DNA of 64,000 bases from Lasiodiplodia sp. COLG20 (GCA_009801085.1 VNWV01000009.1:1416501-1480500); one strand, 5' to 3'. Shown: positions 1-11,281, numbered from the stretch's first letter. The notes: generated by a model not told the origin, from the sequence alone. Program-made: numbers and translations.

Positions 1-113
1 ATTGGGCAGCGGCGGCATTCAACAATGTTTCCAAGGGTTATCAGTGGTCCGAACGCTCAGGTACCATGGGTCGGTCACACCCTGAGCATGCCCCCAAATA
101 CACGTTCAGCCTG

Positions 114-120
114 TATAAAA
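114..120 (+). promoter_or_regulatory. TATA box of RBR1
   Basis: A TATAAAA heptamer lies 26 nt before the first ATG (146) and 50 nt before the second in-frame ATG (170). Fungal transcription usually starts 30 or more bases downstream of such a box. This makes the second ATG, in the good context AAAATGG, at least as likely as the first to be the true start. Confidence 0.45.
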
Positions 121-145
121 GACGGGCCTGCTCCCACTCAAGTAC

Positions 146-1769
146 ATGGCGAAAATTCACTTTATAAAAATGGCATCACAGCCGTTCAGATCCGACGGCC
201 AACAGCACCATTCCCAGCCCACAACCGACGGACAAGCCGGTCATTGGCAATACCATCCGGCAGAAGGATGGCACTATAATCCACAAGGATATGCAACACA
301 TTTTCCCGGATTACAGGTCATATTACCAAACCCGTGGTACCAGACACCAACATGGACCCCGCCGGCATTCTTCTATAATCCGCCAATCCCAAGCCCTCCA
401 ACCCTGAGCCCTCCAACCTGGGGCCCTCCAATCTCGCGCCCTCCAATTCTGAGTCCTCCAACCCTGAGTCCTCCAATCCGGAGCCCTCCAACCCTGAGCC
501 CTCCAACCCTGAGCCCTCCAACCCCGGGCCCTCCAACCCCAAGCACTCCAACCCTAAGCCCCCCACAGCCCCACTCCAGCAACACCAGCCGCGGCTCCTT
601 CCGCACCTGCATCGGGTGCACCAAACACGCCCACTGCTACAAGTTCAGCGACGCGTGCAAGGACCACGCCTACTGCCGCGACTGCTTCAACCACTTCGTC
701 CAGCTGTCCTTCGGCCCCTACTTCTACTACGACGAGAAGAATGGAATCGATCGCCGTAAAGTTCCCGCGTCCGCGTCCGCCAGCGCGACGACGACGACGG
801 CGGCGGCGGCGTTCCCGCCGCGCTGCTGCGGCCAGCCCACGTCGCTGCCCGACGACGCGTTGAGGCTCGTGCTGGATAGGGAAGTCTTTCACATGTACGT
901 CCTCAAGCGGGCGCGCAGCCGCTTGCCGTTGCGCGAGCGCACCCACTGCGCGGCGCCGGACTGCGGGACGTGGCTGACGTCGGAGGATGCTATTCGCGAG
1001 GATGGCGATGGAGGATGGACGGGAGGGAGTGGTGAAGAGCAGCAGCAGCAGCAAAACCAGGGAGTGGCGTCAAGGGAGCTCAGGAAGTGCAGCAGGTGCT
1101 CGGAACGGACGTGCACTGCTTGCAAGCAGTTGGGGAGCGGGCACCTGGACGACGAGTCTGGGAAGTGGAAGAAGTGCCCCGTAGACGAGGAGGCGAGGCA
1201 GCTCGAGAACATGGCCGGTGGTATGAGATGGACGAAATGCGGTGGGTGTGGGGTGTGGGTGGAGCGCTTGGGAGGATGCAATCACATTGTGTGAGTTCCT
1301 ACCTCTCGCTCCTTTCTTTTTTCCTTCGGACCGGGGACTAATGATCTGGTGTGGTAGTTGCCGCTGCGGTTACCAGTTTTGCTTCGTATGCGGCAACGAC
1401 CGGATCGCGTGTCGCGGCCACTCTTGGGATCCCAGCAACATGCGATACCATCCTCTACCTAGTCCTGAGCCCTCCAGATCCCCGCCGAGGCCCTCTTCGC
1501 CGGTTATAGCCCGCACTCCTCGCCCGCCCGCCCTTGGCACCGCAGCAGAGCCATCAACCCCGGCAAGCGAAGGGGGGCAGTACCTCAACTCATCCCAATC
1601 CCTTGGCTCCGCTTATTGGAGGAGGATGCTCGGAAAGAGAAATGCAGTGCCAACTTCAGTCCAAGAACCACTCTATTTTGGCTCGCTAAGGTCACAGCTC
1701 ACTCAATCAGTCTCCAATAACCATCGAACTATTAGAAGAATGCCTTCTTTACGCGAGCGAGATGAATAG
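146..1769 (+). CDS. RBR-type E3 ubiquitin ligase with proline-rich N-terminus (RBR1)
   Basis: Exons are 146-1290 and 1358-1769 (518 aa). Residues 80-142 are a proline-rich tract built from SPPTL-like pentads. RING1 spans about 155-229 (CIGC, CKDHAYCRDC, FPPRCC), the in-between-RING about 268-344, and RING2 starts at 365 (WTKCGGC). RING2 continues across the intron as GGCNHIV/CRCGYQFCFVCG. The first Cys of GGCNH (C378) matches the thioester cysteine of RBR ligases, which take ubiquitin from an E2 before passing it to substrate. In RING1 the usual C-x-H is C-x2-H. A disordered S/P-rich tail of about 115 residues follows. The intron interrupts the Val codon after NHI (phase 2), as in the RBR genes near 48 and 51 kb. 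Translation could instead start at 170. Substrate unknown. Confidence 0.9.
386..571 (+). repeat. 15-bp minisatellite encoding SPPTL-like pentads
   Basis: Degenerate tandem 15-nt units (consensus ccctccaaccctgag) run within the first exon of RBR1 and encode SPPTL, GPPIS, RPPIL, SPPIR and similar pentads. The opposite strand is also open through the units, giving glycine-leucine repeat peptides that are shadows. The array is likely to vary in length between strains. Confidence 0.8.
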
Positions 1770-2193
1770 AAGAAGCTGAGAGACAGTGTCTTGGCAGGGG
1801 TTTTCATGCGGATGCTCAATGCGACAGTGTTGGGATCTTTTGTCACAATCTATTGATGTGTGGTGGAATTAGGACGACCCTCCAATTTAGTGTCCTTATA
1901 GCTCATCAGCTAGCCCTGCAAGTTGCATGATGGGGGAGGGAACTTGTCGTTAGTACGAAACTTTCTATGGTTCCCAACAACTTTATCTTTAAACCCATGA
2001 GCGTTGGAAGGCATGTTCTACTAAGACTTAACATTTCTCTTGAGGAGGAAAAAAAAAAGGGGGGGATTTAGTTAGGGATAATGCGTATGTCCACAATATC
2101 CAAATTCGATACCAACTGTAATCCCAGCGTGTGTAGCACAGTCTTCGCTTGCGATTGACGAAGATGAACCAACATGCATTGCATCCACGAATC
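1770..2193. other. Convergent intergenic region, RBR1 and GST 3' ends
   Basis: This stretch separates two converging genes and should hold both 3' UTRs. It contains an A9G6-type homopolymer run near 2049-2065. I see no gene in it. Confidence 0.6.
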
Positions 2194-2865
2194 TTACACG
2201 GTGACCCGAGACTCAAACAGCTGTTTCGCCCGCCTACTCGCCTCGCGCTCATCCATCCTCCTGAAGTACGCAACCACATTCCTGCGCGTCGGCAACAGCA
2301 CCCACGGCGCCGCCCTCTCCGTCATCAAGCTCAACAGCCCGTAAAAATGGACGTCCGCGGCCGAGAACCTCTCGCCACACAACCAAGTCTTGCCCTCCAG
2401 CTCCTCATCCAACCGATTCAAGCACTGGTTGACGACGACCTTCTGATTCACCCGCGCCTGCGGCGTCGGGATGCGGTTCCCCTTGTAGAAGTCGATCGTG
2501 TCCGGGTCGTTGCGGTACCACTCGATGACGGGCTGCGCGATCTCGAGGTCCATCCGCCGCAGCCACATGCGCGTCTCGGCCCGCTGCTGCGCCGTGGCGC
2601 CGTAGAGCGAGGTGCCGCCCGTCGCTACCTCGTCGAGGTATTCGCAGATGGCCGTGATTTCGGTGAGGACGAAGGACGAGTCGTCGTCGTTGAGGCGCAG
2701 GGCGGGGAGTTCGCCTCGGGGGTTGACTTCGGTCCGGTAGGGTGGCTTGCGGTTGTCGAGGGCCATGATGTCGACGGTTTGGACGTCGAGGGAAAGACCG
2801 CCGCGCTCGAGGATGAAGAGGCGCACGACGTAGGGATTGACGGCGAAGGAGTCGTAGAGGAGCAT
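2194..2865 (-). CDS. Glutathione S-transferase
   Basis: A single-exon gene of 223 aa, the usual GST length. The N-terminal thioredoxin-like half (about 1-88) starts MLLYDSFAVNPYVVRLFILE, with a Ser and the N-P-Y-V-V-R helix. The cis-proline loop is NPRGELPAL, and LTEITAICEYL is the glutathione gamma-glutamyl contact helix (the SNAIL position). The all-helical C-terminal half (about 95-210) contains WLCGERFSAADVHFYG, the conserved capping box of the GST C-domain. Role by family: cytosolic conjugation of glutathione to electrophiles, or isomerase/peroxidase side activities. The class (theta/Ure2p/GTT-like) cannot be fixed by eye. No secondary-metabolite genes adjoin it, so a general detoxification role is more likely than a pathway-specific one. 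Confidence 0.88.
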   Translation of the reverse strand: MLLYDSFAVNPYVVRLFILERGGLSLDVQTVDIMALDNRKPPYRTEVNPRGELPALRLNDDDSSFVLTEITAICEYLDEVATGGTSLYGATAQQRAETRMWLRRMDLEIAQPVIEWYRNDPDTIDFYKGNRIPTPQARVNQKVVVNQCLNRLDEELEGKTWLCGERFSAADVHFYGLLSLMTERAAPWVLLPTRRNVVAYFRRMDEREASRRAKQLFESRVTV

Positions 2866-3825
2866 CTTGTCTGGTGAGGCTGGAGTGATGATGGAGCTTG
2901 AAAGAGACGAGTTGCAGACAAGTTGCGGAGGAGTTGAAGCTGGAACACGTTGTGGAATAAGTTCTCGGGCGCCTTTTTAAGATTATATATAAGAATCATA
3001 CACTCGACCTCCGTTTTTTGCCCGGGAGTTAATCCCCTCAGTTGAGCTGCAGATACTCTATAAATCCGCTAAAGTCCGTCTTGGGACGACGGCGGGGTTA
3101 CAGAAACCTCGTATAGCCCCGCAAGTTTTATCTGAAAAGGCAATGTGTAGCTTGTCATGTAGGTATTGTCCGTCATCCGAAGACTCCCCGAACAAACATT
3201 AAGACCTTAGTGATTCCCACTCACTCTTCATTTTCTGACACCAACTCACCTTCAACAAAATCTTGACTTCGACATAGCTTACAACTTTAGGAAGCATGGT
3301 ATTCTTTTACTAGTAGTTTATCATTAACCAACATCTATATGATTAGCAGTCAAGCAGGTCGCCACGATGTCCATGGCTCTTCTTTGATCTCATCTTTCTT
3401 TCGAATTATTTTTTCCAATGCTTATAGCCATGCGCAACCCTGCGTAACACAGGGGTTGACCTTTCCGCTTCGCCTATCCGCACAGCCCCCTTACCAGTTC
3501 AGGTTACTGATTCAGATCGACATCCAACTAATAGAGATATTGAACATCAAAATAGTCGTGAATTGAACCCAGAAGTTCGGTTAGAGTACAGCTTGAGCCG
3601 ACTAAATTTATTCAAGAAATAAATTACTTTGAAGTTCGCTTGACACAACTTGGACTTTGATCTTCTTTGAAATTATTCTTTTTTCGAGATATTTGCATTT
3701 ACCCGCATTGGGCAGCATAAAAAATATATACAAACACTGTGCAAAGAAAATAAAAAAAGCCTTATTTACAAGAGCGTGTGTACCACAAAGCAGCCCACTT
3801 TTTAATCAACCACGCGAGACGTCGC
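2866..3825. other. AT-rich intergenic region upstream of GST
   Basis: This is the promoter side of the GST gene and the 3' side of the pectin lyase gene. From about 3120 to 3770 it is clearly poorer in GC than neighbouring coding DNA and rich in TA steps. Only short, unconvincing ORFs are present. It could be a decayed repeat, but I recognise no element in it. Confidence 0.5.
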
Positions 3826-5273
3826 TTAGAAGCGCCTGAACTTGGCAGTCGAGTTGCTGGCGCCGCCAGAAAGCTTGCCGATACCAGCGTTGGCGACGAC
3901 GTCGGAGCCGGCCTCGTCGGCGCTGACGGCCTCCCAGATGGAGGTGGCGCCGTTGAAGCCCTCGAGGACGGAGGTATCCTTGTACTCGCCGAAGTCGCCG
4001 GAGCTGGTGAGGCTGTTGGCGACGCAGTCGCGCTTGAGGTAGCTGGAGCAGCTGGACTCAGAGCCGGAGGGGGTGTTGAAGATAGCACCGCCCTCGGAGG
4101 CGCTCTTGGCGGTGATGGGCTGGTTGCAGTCGTTGAAGACGTTGCCCTCGAGCAGGACCTCGGCGCCCGAGCCGATGTCGAAGTTGTGGCCCTTGTTGGT
4201 CTGGAAGACGTTGTTGACGGCGTGGAAGGTGATGCCGGCACCATCGGCGCCGCCGATCTTGGGCGAGCGGCCCGACGTGTCGTGCATGTAGTTGTTGGCG
4301 AAGGTGATCTGGTCGTCGGCGCCGTAGACGAGGACGGTCCAGTAGTGCTCGCCGTTGCACGAGGCCGACCAGTCGGTGGTGCCGTCGAACTCGTTGTTCG
4401 AGATGGTCACCTGGCCGGCCTTGTCGTAGCCGGTGACGATCATCTGGCGACCGACGAGAGAGAACTTGCAGTGATCGACTGTAGGCACGTTGTTAGCACA
4501 CTGATCCTTGCGATAGCATGATGCGTCTCAGAGAAACACGCTAGGCCATCCAGATACGAGATGTAAAAGGGATCCCAACAGCATAAAAACAATGTGGTGA
4601 AACGCTCGGGCTCCACTGGGATGCCTTGACGTTCGGTCCAGAATTGCCAAATGGGGAATAGCGTGTTTCCCTATTGAGATGCAGTGCTAAAGGGGAAAGG
4701 GTAGTACTTACTCCAGACCTTGTCAGAGCCAGCGAGGGTAATGGCATCACCACCCCAGATGTACTGAGGGTTCAGGTCGGTGATGTGGACGTTCTGGATG
4801 ATGATGTTCTCAACACCGCCGGTCAGGCGGAGACCCTTGCCCTTGAGGACACCCTTGTCACCAACACCAACGAGAGACTTGTTGCTCTTGACGTTGATGC
4901 CCTCCATGGCGGCCTGATCGTACTTGACGTCGACCGAGGGGTAGTCGGAGCTGCACCAGTTGGCCTCGTTGATGGCATCCTGGCCGCCGTTGTCGGGGCA
5001 AGTGTTGCTGTCGGGGCGGCAGCCAGTGTCGCTCTTGGTGCCCTCGGTGCCGATGAAGTTGAACTCCTTGTCGACGAGAATGACGCGGGGCGTCTCGTCC
5101 TCGAGCCACGAGATCAGCTCGGCAACATCCGAGGGAGCGGCGGGCGAAGCATCACCACCGCCAGTGACACCAGTGGCGAAACCGGTGGGAGTGCCAACGA
5201 CACCGCTCTGGGCAGCGACGAGGGCAGGCAGGAAGAAAGCCGCAGCGCGGCAGACGGCACCCATGTTAACCAT
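3826..5273 (-). CDS. Secreted pectin lyase (polysaccharide lyase family 1)
   Basis: Exons on the minus strand are 5273-4712 and 4478-3826 (404 aa), with a 233-nt intron, the longest in the window. Its acceptor CCTACAG is preceded by a CTAAC branch point. The first about 20 residues form a signal peptide (hydrophobic core ending LVAAQ). The body is a right-handed beta-helix of the PL1 fold: rungs such as ENIIIQNVHITDLNP, the junction motif VWIDHC formed across the splice, then HYWTVLVYG and TSGRSPKIG. The Arg of GRSPK matches the catalytic Arg of pectin lyases. These motifs and the many Cys residues point to pectin lyase (beta-elimination of methyl-esterified homogalacturonan) rather than calcium-dependent pectate lyase. 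The enzyme acts outside the cell on plant cell walls, which suggests a plant-associated or saprotrophic life. Confidence 0.9.
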
Positions 5274-6813
5274 TTTGGCGGAGGTTGATTTGGTCTTGGA
5301 AAAAGAAAGTGGTGAAGTGATTGCAGTTCCGGACTACAATCAGGGCTTTGTGATGGAAAAGAGTGACCGTGGCACTGGTAAGAACGAGTGGAATAGAGAG
5401 AGAAAGAGGAGTATCCTGGAGAACGAGAAATGCATCTGGCGGCTCATGGCTTTTAAGATGGGAGCCGTCACAACGGCGAAGCGAGCCTCACGCTAGAACA
5501 GCGGGCCTTGGAGTGCATCTGAGTCGGCAAAAGCAGATCTGGTAGCAGCTTCCTCTCGGTATCCCTATTCTTGCAGGCCTTAGAAGGTTTAGACAAGGAT
5601 GGTGCGTAAACGAAACAGCGCTATGCCTGGTTCCACCCGCCCCATAGGTGATGCGGCCGGCTTGCGGGTATCAAACACTCGGCAAATGCTCAACGTCGAT
5701 TCGTGCAGATTCCGGCGACGGTTCCGGGCGTCTATATCGGGATGACGGGGGGCGGAGAGAAGCCATAGATTCGAAACAAATCGTGGAGTGCCAAGAGCCC
5801 CGTTGATGAGCGGACAAGGCTGAGCAGAGGCACACAAGCAACAGGACAAGCGGAACAAGCCTCGACACGAGACCAGAGCATCAAGTAGAGGAAAGAACGC
5901 GCAATCTGGAATTTCTCATGACTTGCGGCGCAAGAGTAGGCAACCCGCACGTCGCTTGTTCACATCACATCGGTGCCAAGCAATGTACATCGCCCCGTTG
6001 GTGGTGTGCAAGGCGGCAGCGTTTCAGGACGCCTTGCGCGCCGCTCGGGTAGACGGCTGCTGGCGTCACAGGCATGCAGTAGACGGGCGCTTCAAGACCA
6101 TCTCCCGCAACAACGGGGGTCGCAGAGCTTTCAGAGGAGCATCGTGTCCGACGCAGCGGGCGGGTAGCGGCCGTTTCGCAGGGAATGCAAACAAGAGCAC
6201 GGGAGTTGTTGCCGAGCTCTCGACAGGCGCTCCTGTGATTGATGGAGGAACAGAATGCGATGGGCGGCCTTGTTGGCCAGTGACGGCTCGCTCACGCGTG
6301 TGAATTGCAGGAGGGCGTGGAGCGGATGACGATCGGCGGTCGGTCTCCGCAGGTATTTCGAGGAGGGCGGGCGAGCGCAGGCCTCTTCCGCTCTGGAGGA
6401 GGAAGGGAGCAGCGGATCCCGGGGCTAAGCGGTCACAGGTGCCGGCTTCCTCTTACGGTGGCGGTGTGGCTGCAGCACGATGATAAGTAAGACAGCCGTG
6501 CCGTGCCGCGGGCGCGCAGTCGGTCGGGCCGGAGGTTGTAGGACAGCGACCTGGATACTGCGGCTCTGAGGATTGTCGCTGCGCTGTCGTTGGCTGCTGG
6601 AGAGGCGGACAAGACTCGGCCGATCCGTCGTTCCCGGTCGGTCGGGCTGGATGATGACATACGGGCCCGACGGCGTGCGGCGGCACGAACAGCGGGAATT
6701 TCAGCTTCCGTCAGCCGCCGCGAAGGAGCTGCTTATGTACGGTAGTCCGGCTGTGCCTCTTCTCCCCAAAGACACCCCCCAGAGCAGAGTTGCGCAGACC
6801 GAACACCGCAAAA
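5274..6813. other. Divergent intergenic region between pectin lyase and Sec14-like gene
   Basis: This 1.5 kb shared upstream region is GC-rich from about 5950 and holds only short overlapping ORFs on both strands, none with recognisable protein features. The 5' leaders and promoters of both genes should lie here. No clear TATA box was found for either gene. Confidence 0.6.
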
Positions 6814-8739
6814 ATGGCCAAGGACGACACAGAGTTGCAGCGCGTTGACTCGTACCAGTACCCCGCCGCGCACCTGGGGCACCTTACCGCAAACCAGCAG
6901 GCCGCCCTGGACAAATTCAAAGACCTGTGCAAGGATGCCGGCTACTACCGCCCGACCGGCGTTGACGGCAAGAAGATTGCGAGCCATGACGACGAGACGA
7001 TGCTGTGAGTACGCGCCGGAGCGCGTGCCTCCCGCATCTGACGCTGATTCCCCCGCACAGCCGCTACCTGAGGGCCCGCAAGTTTTCTCCGCCTGAGGCC
7101 CTGAAGCAGTTCAAGGACACCGAAGACTGGCGCAAGGAGAACAGTCTCGCCGAGCTGTACGACACCATCGACGTCACCGAGTACGAGGAAACGCGCAGAT
7201 TAGTGAGCTCCGCCTCTGCTCAAAACTTCTCTGCCTTCCCCTAACCTTGCGCGCGCAGTACCCCCAATGGACCGGCCGCAGAGACAAGCGCGGCATCCCC
7301 GTCTACCTGTTCGAGGTCGCCCACCTTAACTCCAAGAACATGGCCGCCTACGACTCCAGCCACAAAGAGCAAGCCTCCAAGGCCTCGGACAACAAGGTCC
7401 CCACTAAGATGCTGCGTCTGTTCGCCCTCTACGAGAACCTGACCCGCTTCGTCATGCCTCTGTGCTCCGCAGTCCCCGGACGCGCCCACCCAGAGACGCC
7501 CATCTCGCAGAGCAACAACATCGTTGATATTTCGCACGTCGGGCTGAAGCAGTTCTGGAACTTGAAGGGACACATGCAGGATGCTAGCACCCTGGCCACT
7601 GCCCACTACCCGGAGACTCTGGACAGGATATTCGTACGTATCTGTTGAGGCTGCTAGTGGACGGCTGACTGACGACTGTGTAGATCATCGGCGCCCCCTC
7701 ATTCTTCCCCACCGTCTGGAGTTGGATCAAGCGCTGGTTCGACCCGATCACCGTGTCCAAGATCTTCATTCTCACCGACAAGAACATGAAGGATACGCTT
7801 GAGCAGTACATTGACGTCGAGAACATCCCCAAGAAGTACGGCGGCAAGCTGGACTTCGAGTTCGGCGACATGCCCGTTCTTGAGCCCCAGATCGCCGAGC
7901 GCTTGAAGTTCGTGAACCCCAGCGTGCAGAAGGGCGCCAACACCATCCCCACCGGCCCCGTCAAGTGGGAGGAGTCGCCCGGCGGTGCTGTGCAGGCCGT
8001 GGCCGTGGGCAGCGAAGGCGGCAAGCCGCGCCGCCAAGTCGTCGCCGAGCTGCAAGCCGACACCAGCTTGAAGGCCATGCACGCCAGCGCCGTCGCCGGC
8101 GTCACCCCCGTCTACGAGAAGGCCGACCCGCTGGCCACCACCACCGGCACCTACACCCAGCCCGCCGAGGACACTAACGGCGAGATCATCGAGACGCCGC
8201 CTAGCGACAACACCCCGGCCGACTCGGTGTCGGGGAAGGTGAAGGAGGAGGAAGAGCCCAAGGCTAACGGTGCCGCCGCCGTCAGTGCTACTGACGACGC
8301 CACCAGAACCGGTACGTCTGAAACTCGCTTCGCGGACCAGGCCAACACTCATGCGCACAACCAGCTTAAGGAGGGCACGCCTCATGACGCCGTCAACGAC
8401 CACGGCCATGGCGACAAGACGGTCACCATGGAGCCCGGCACCGTCGGCCAGGCACCCAAGGACGTTTCGCAGCCGCTGCCCTCAGCAGATAACGATGGTG
8501 GTAAGGAGGCCCCCGGCTACGTCGATCAGGCTAAGGGCGCGGCCGCAGCGGTGGCGGAGAAGGCGAGTGCGGTAGCTAGTGCGGCCGCCGGGCTGGTGAG
8601 CGGCGGCGCGGGCAGCGAAAAGAAGGAGGAGGTTGTTGAAGAGAAGAAGGAGGATGAGAGGGTTGATAAGATGGATGGGAAGCAGGTTGAGGAATTCTTG
8701 CGTGAGAAGAACGGAAGTCATCCGACGACGTCTGCGTAG
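6814..8739 (+). CDS. Sec14/CRAL-TRIO lipid-transfer protein with long C-terminal tail
   Basis: Exons are 6814-7004, 7061-7202, 7259-7633 and 7684-8739 (587 aa). The three introns are 50-56 nt with GTGAGT/GTGAGC/GTACGT donors. The N-terminal CRAL-TRIO-N helix region (about 25-85) includes LRYLRARKFSPPEAL, the classic Sec14 start. The lipid-binding lobe (about 105-300) includes GIPVYLFEVAHL, ARNDR-like ETLDRIFIIGAPSFF and IPKKYGGKLDFEFG. Yeast Sec14 ends soon after that motif. Here about 260 more residues follow, rich in Ala, Glu, Lys and Thr, low in complexity and probably disordered, including an Ala/Val/Lys helix-like stretch near the end. Family role: moving phosphatidylinositol, phosphatidylcholine or related lipids between membranes. 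The ATG at 6814 (AAAATGG) was chosen because in-frame codons upstream lack an ATG. Confidence 0.88.
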
Positions 8740-9502
8740 AACTGTCGCCCTTCTCTTGGCAGCATCTCCCGTTTTCTTCGCCCTTCCTTCTTTTTCGGTT
8801 TTCTCCGGTATCATGCCACCACATCTTTAATTCTTCATCCGAACCGGTGGGGCTTTTGTCCGCGCATTTTGGCGATAGGCCGCGAGCCGCAGTACCCGCT
8901 TGGGATATGAGGGGATTATTTTTTTTTTTTTTTTGAGCTGTTAGAAAGAGTACCGCTGCGTGAAGAGAAGAGGAAAAGGAAGCACGTGAAGACAAAGGAT
9001 ACCACTGTAAACACAGAAAACACATATATATCCCTACGTAATATCATGATTCAGGCTTGTTTTACTCACGGGGCATATTAGTCGTTAATAGGCGTTACGA
9101 GATCGATGACGTTGCTCTGCAGTACCAGTATCCTATATGTCCGCGCTTTGATTTCCCTAATCAGCTATTCTCTGTGCTGATCATGTCTGCAGATTCCTGA
9201 GGCCATAGATGCCTGAGGCCATCGATGCTTACAGGCATGGCCCTTGTCATATGCTGGTCCAGGCGAGCTACCCCATTAGGCTTAATAGTTTAACTATCTG
9301 CCAGGCTTCCATGCATACCCACCATCCAATCGTTGCCTTGCATACGTGTAATTGGGGGCGGAGGATGGATGCATGCCAAGCTGCTGCGTAAGCCTGGTTG
9401 CGCTGCATATATTCAGCCTCGCAGGCCCCCTCTCTTCCCACACTGCCCTCTCTTTTGCGAAGTCCCGTCTGATCCACGCAAACCCTCCATACAAGCACAA
9501 TC
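8740..9502. other. Intergenic region between Sec14-like and HET genes
   Basis: It holds the 3' UTR of the Sec14-like gene and the promoter of the HET gene. A run of 16 T lies at 8919-8934. A CATATATT element at 9406-9413, about 90 nt before the HET start, could serve as a TATA box. A short duplication, ctgaggccat(a/c)gatg, occurs twice at about 9197-9224. No gene is seen. Confidence 0.5.
8919..8934 (+). repeat. Poly(T) tract
   Basis: Sixteen consecutive T in the spacer after the Sec14-like gene. It is a simple homopolymer with no other signal. Confidence 0.9.
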
Positions 9503-11281
9503 ATGTCCGCCAACATCTACCAATACAAACCCTTGGAGAGCGAGCGACACGTCAGGTTACTCAAGTTCCACCACCGCGTCGGCCCTCGGCGGAAATTTTG
9601 GAAGAGACAGGGTCCACTATTCAGCCTTGTTCACGTTTCTCTCGACGACGCGCCAAAGTTCGAAGCCATTTCGTATACCTGGGGCAGCGGCATGCAGGTC
9701 GAAAAGCTGCCAACGACCCACGGAGCTGTTATACCAATCACCAAGAGCGTGTTTGAGGCGATGCCTTTTTTCCTGGACGAATCAATAACTGGCTCCCTCT
9801 GGATCGACCAGGTTTGCATTAACCAGGATGATCCAGACGAAAAAGGACACCAAGTAGCGCTCATGAGCGACGTGTACCGTTCCGCCACCCGAACCCTAAT
9901 TTGGCTTGGGACTGAAGACCGAGAAACACGCGCCGCGGTCGAACTAGTGGAATACCTGCAGGAGTGGAAACCCCACTCGCAAACCGCTTTTAATTGGGTC
10001 TATGATGCCCTGGAAGATCCTAAAGGTCAGATTCTGGTTGCTAAATCTGGGGGAAACAACCGAGCTGCCATATCAATTATCGAAAAGCTTTTGTCGCGAC
10101 CATGGTTTACACGAGGCTGGGTCGTCCAAGAATTTGCACTGTCCAATGCCCCTGTTTTTGTCATTGGCCGATACAAGCTCGAGTGGAACGCCACATACAC
10201 TGCTTGCACAGCAATTCCCCTCGGAGATATTATGAACAGTTCCAATATCCTTCGTCTGAATCTGCTGTTGCATGCCCAGGATGTCTTAAGCGCAGTTAAT
10301 TCCGAAACCGAAAATGAAAGCATAAAGGCTTTCATATTCTGCCGACTGCTTCATTACAGCCGCACTCTATTCACTACAAAGGACCTCAGAGACCGTATTT
10401 TTGCGTACATGGGCATCTGGCTGCCTCCTGGTTTTGATATCGATTATCGCCAAGCAGTAGGCGAAACGTACATCCGATTTACGCGCCACGTGATCGACGA
10501 GCTCGGCTTGTTGGACATTATTGGCGCAGGCTATGCCCTGAAAACACCTCGATTGGGGGATCTATGCGGACTTCCTTCATGGGTCCCTGACTTCAGTGGG
10601 CATACAGAAAGCGACTCACTCATATGGGACGTTGCTGATGTCAGACCTCCCGCATGGAACGCATCTGCATCAAGACCTTATCAAAGAATTCCAAGTGACT
10701 CCCCTTTGGAAGTCCATGTGGTTGGGAAATGCATCCACACTGCGACAACGGTTACCCACATAATATGCAGTATTAGTTCGCATGGGCCGCTGGATGCATA
10801 CAACGAGCTTTCAAATATAGAAGGAGGATTTATGTCCAAGTCAGAATTTCTTAAAATGATGGGCGACATTCAGAATACCGGGGGTTGGCATGAGGATTTC
10901 AGCTTTGAGGATTTATTTTCGTATTGTGAAGCGTATTGGAACCACGGAAGGTCGGTTAATGAGGAAAATTTGGCATCTGCTGCTAGTTCTAAACCAAGTG
11001 AGAAAGATCGAAACATTCAAGAGTTTCTTTGGGACATAGCCCGTAACGGGCCATGGTGCTTCACTCGAACCAGGGGAGGAGATTTCTGTCTGGTACCCCC
11101 TCTCACGGCACCTGGCGATGTCATCGTCATCCTTCACGGTTGCTGCGTTCCTCATGTTCTGAGAAAGACGGAAGACCCCGAGAGGTACCAGATGGTAGGC
11201 GAGTGTTACTTACAAGGGGCCATGAGGGGAGAAGCGGTTACTTGGGCGGAAGACGAGGCGGACGTCTTCATTCTTGTATAA
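9503..11281 (+). CDS. HET-domain (heterokaryon incompatibility) protein
   Basis: An intronless gene of 592 aa. The HET domain begins near residue 50 with FEAISYTWG. It continues through SLWIDQVCINQDDPDEKGHQ, a run ending VYRSATRTLIWLGTE, and PWFTRGWVVQEFALS near residue 200. The later RDRIFAYMGI motif is also typical of the family. The C-terminal half (about 350-592) has no recognisable second domain and lacks WD40, ankyrin or NACHT signatures. By family, HET domains trigger cell death after fusion of unlike hyphae and resemble TIR domains. Most fungi carry dozens of such genes and few have a proven partner, so the specific allele system is unknown. Moderate GC with frequent A/T third positions sets it apart from the GC-rich Sec14-like neighbour, which fits an accessory gene. 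Confidence 0.92.
   Translation: MSANIYQYKPLESERHVRLLKFHHRVGPRRKFWKRQGPLFSLVHVSLDDAPKFEAISYTWGSGMQVEKLPTTHGAVIPITKSVFEAMPFFLDESITGSLWIDQVCINQDDPDEKGHQVALMSDVYRSATRTLIWLGTEDRETRAAVELVEYLQEWKPHSQTAFNWVYDALEDPKGQILVAKSGGNNRAAISIIEKLLSRPWFTRGWVVQEFALSNAPVFVIGRYKLEWNATYTACTAIPLGDIMNSSNILRLNLLLHAQDVLSAVNSETENESIKAFIFCRLLHYSRTLFTTKDLRDRIFAYMGIWLPPGFDIDYRQAVGETYIRFTRHVIDELGLLDIIGAGYALKTPRLGDLCGLPSWVPDFSGHTESDSLIWDVADVRPPAWNASASRPYQRIPSDSPLEVHVVGKCIHTATTVTHIICSISSHGPLDAYNELSNIEGGFMSKSEFLKMMGDIQNTGGWHEDFSFEDLFSYCEAYWNHGRSVNEENLASAASSKPSEKDRNIQEFLWDIARNGPWCFTRTRGGDFCLVPPLTAPGDVIVILHGCCVPHVLRKTEDPERYQMVGECYLQGAMRGEAVTWAEDEADVFILV

Noticed and set aside
2149..2877. 242-codon frame antisense to the glutathione S-transferase
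   Set aside because: Exact overlap with a clear GST on the other strand.
5274..6813. Possible CreA (SYGGRG) and PacC (GCCARG) sites upstream of the pectin lyase
   Set aside because: Single hexamers such as GTGGAG and GCCAAG occur, but they are expected by chance in 1.5 kb of GC-rich DNA and are not clustered.
3826..11281. Idea of a biosynthetic or virulence cluster (GST, pectin lyase, HET gene)
   Set aside because: No backbone synthase, oxygenase set or pathway regulator is present; the neighbours have unrelated roles.
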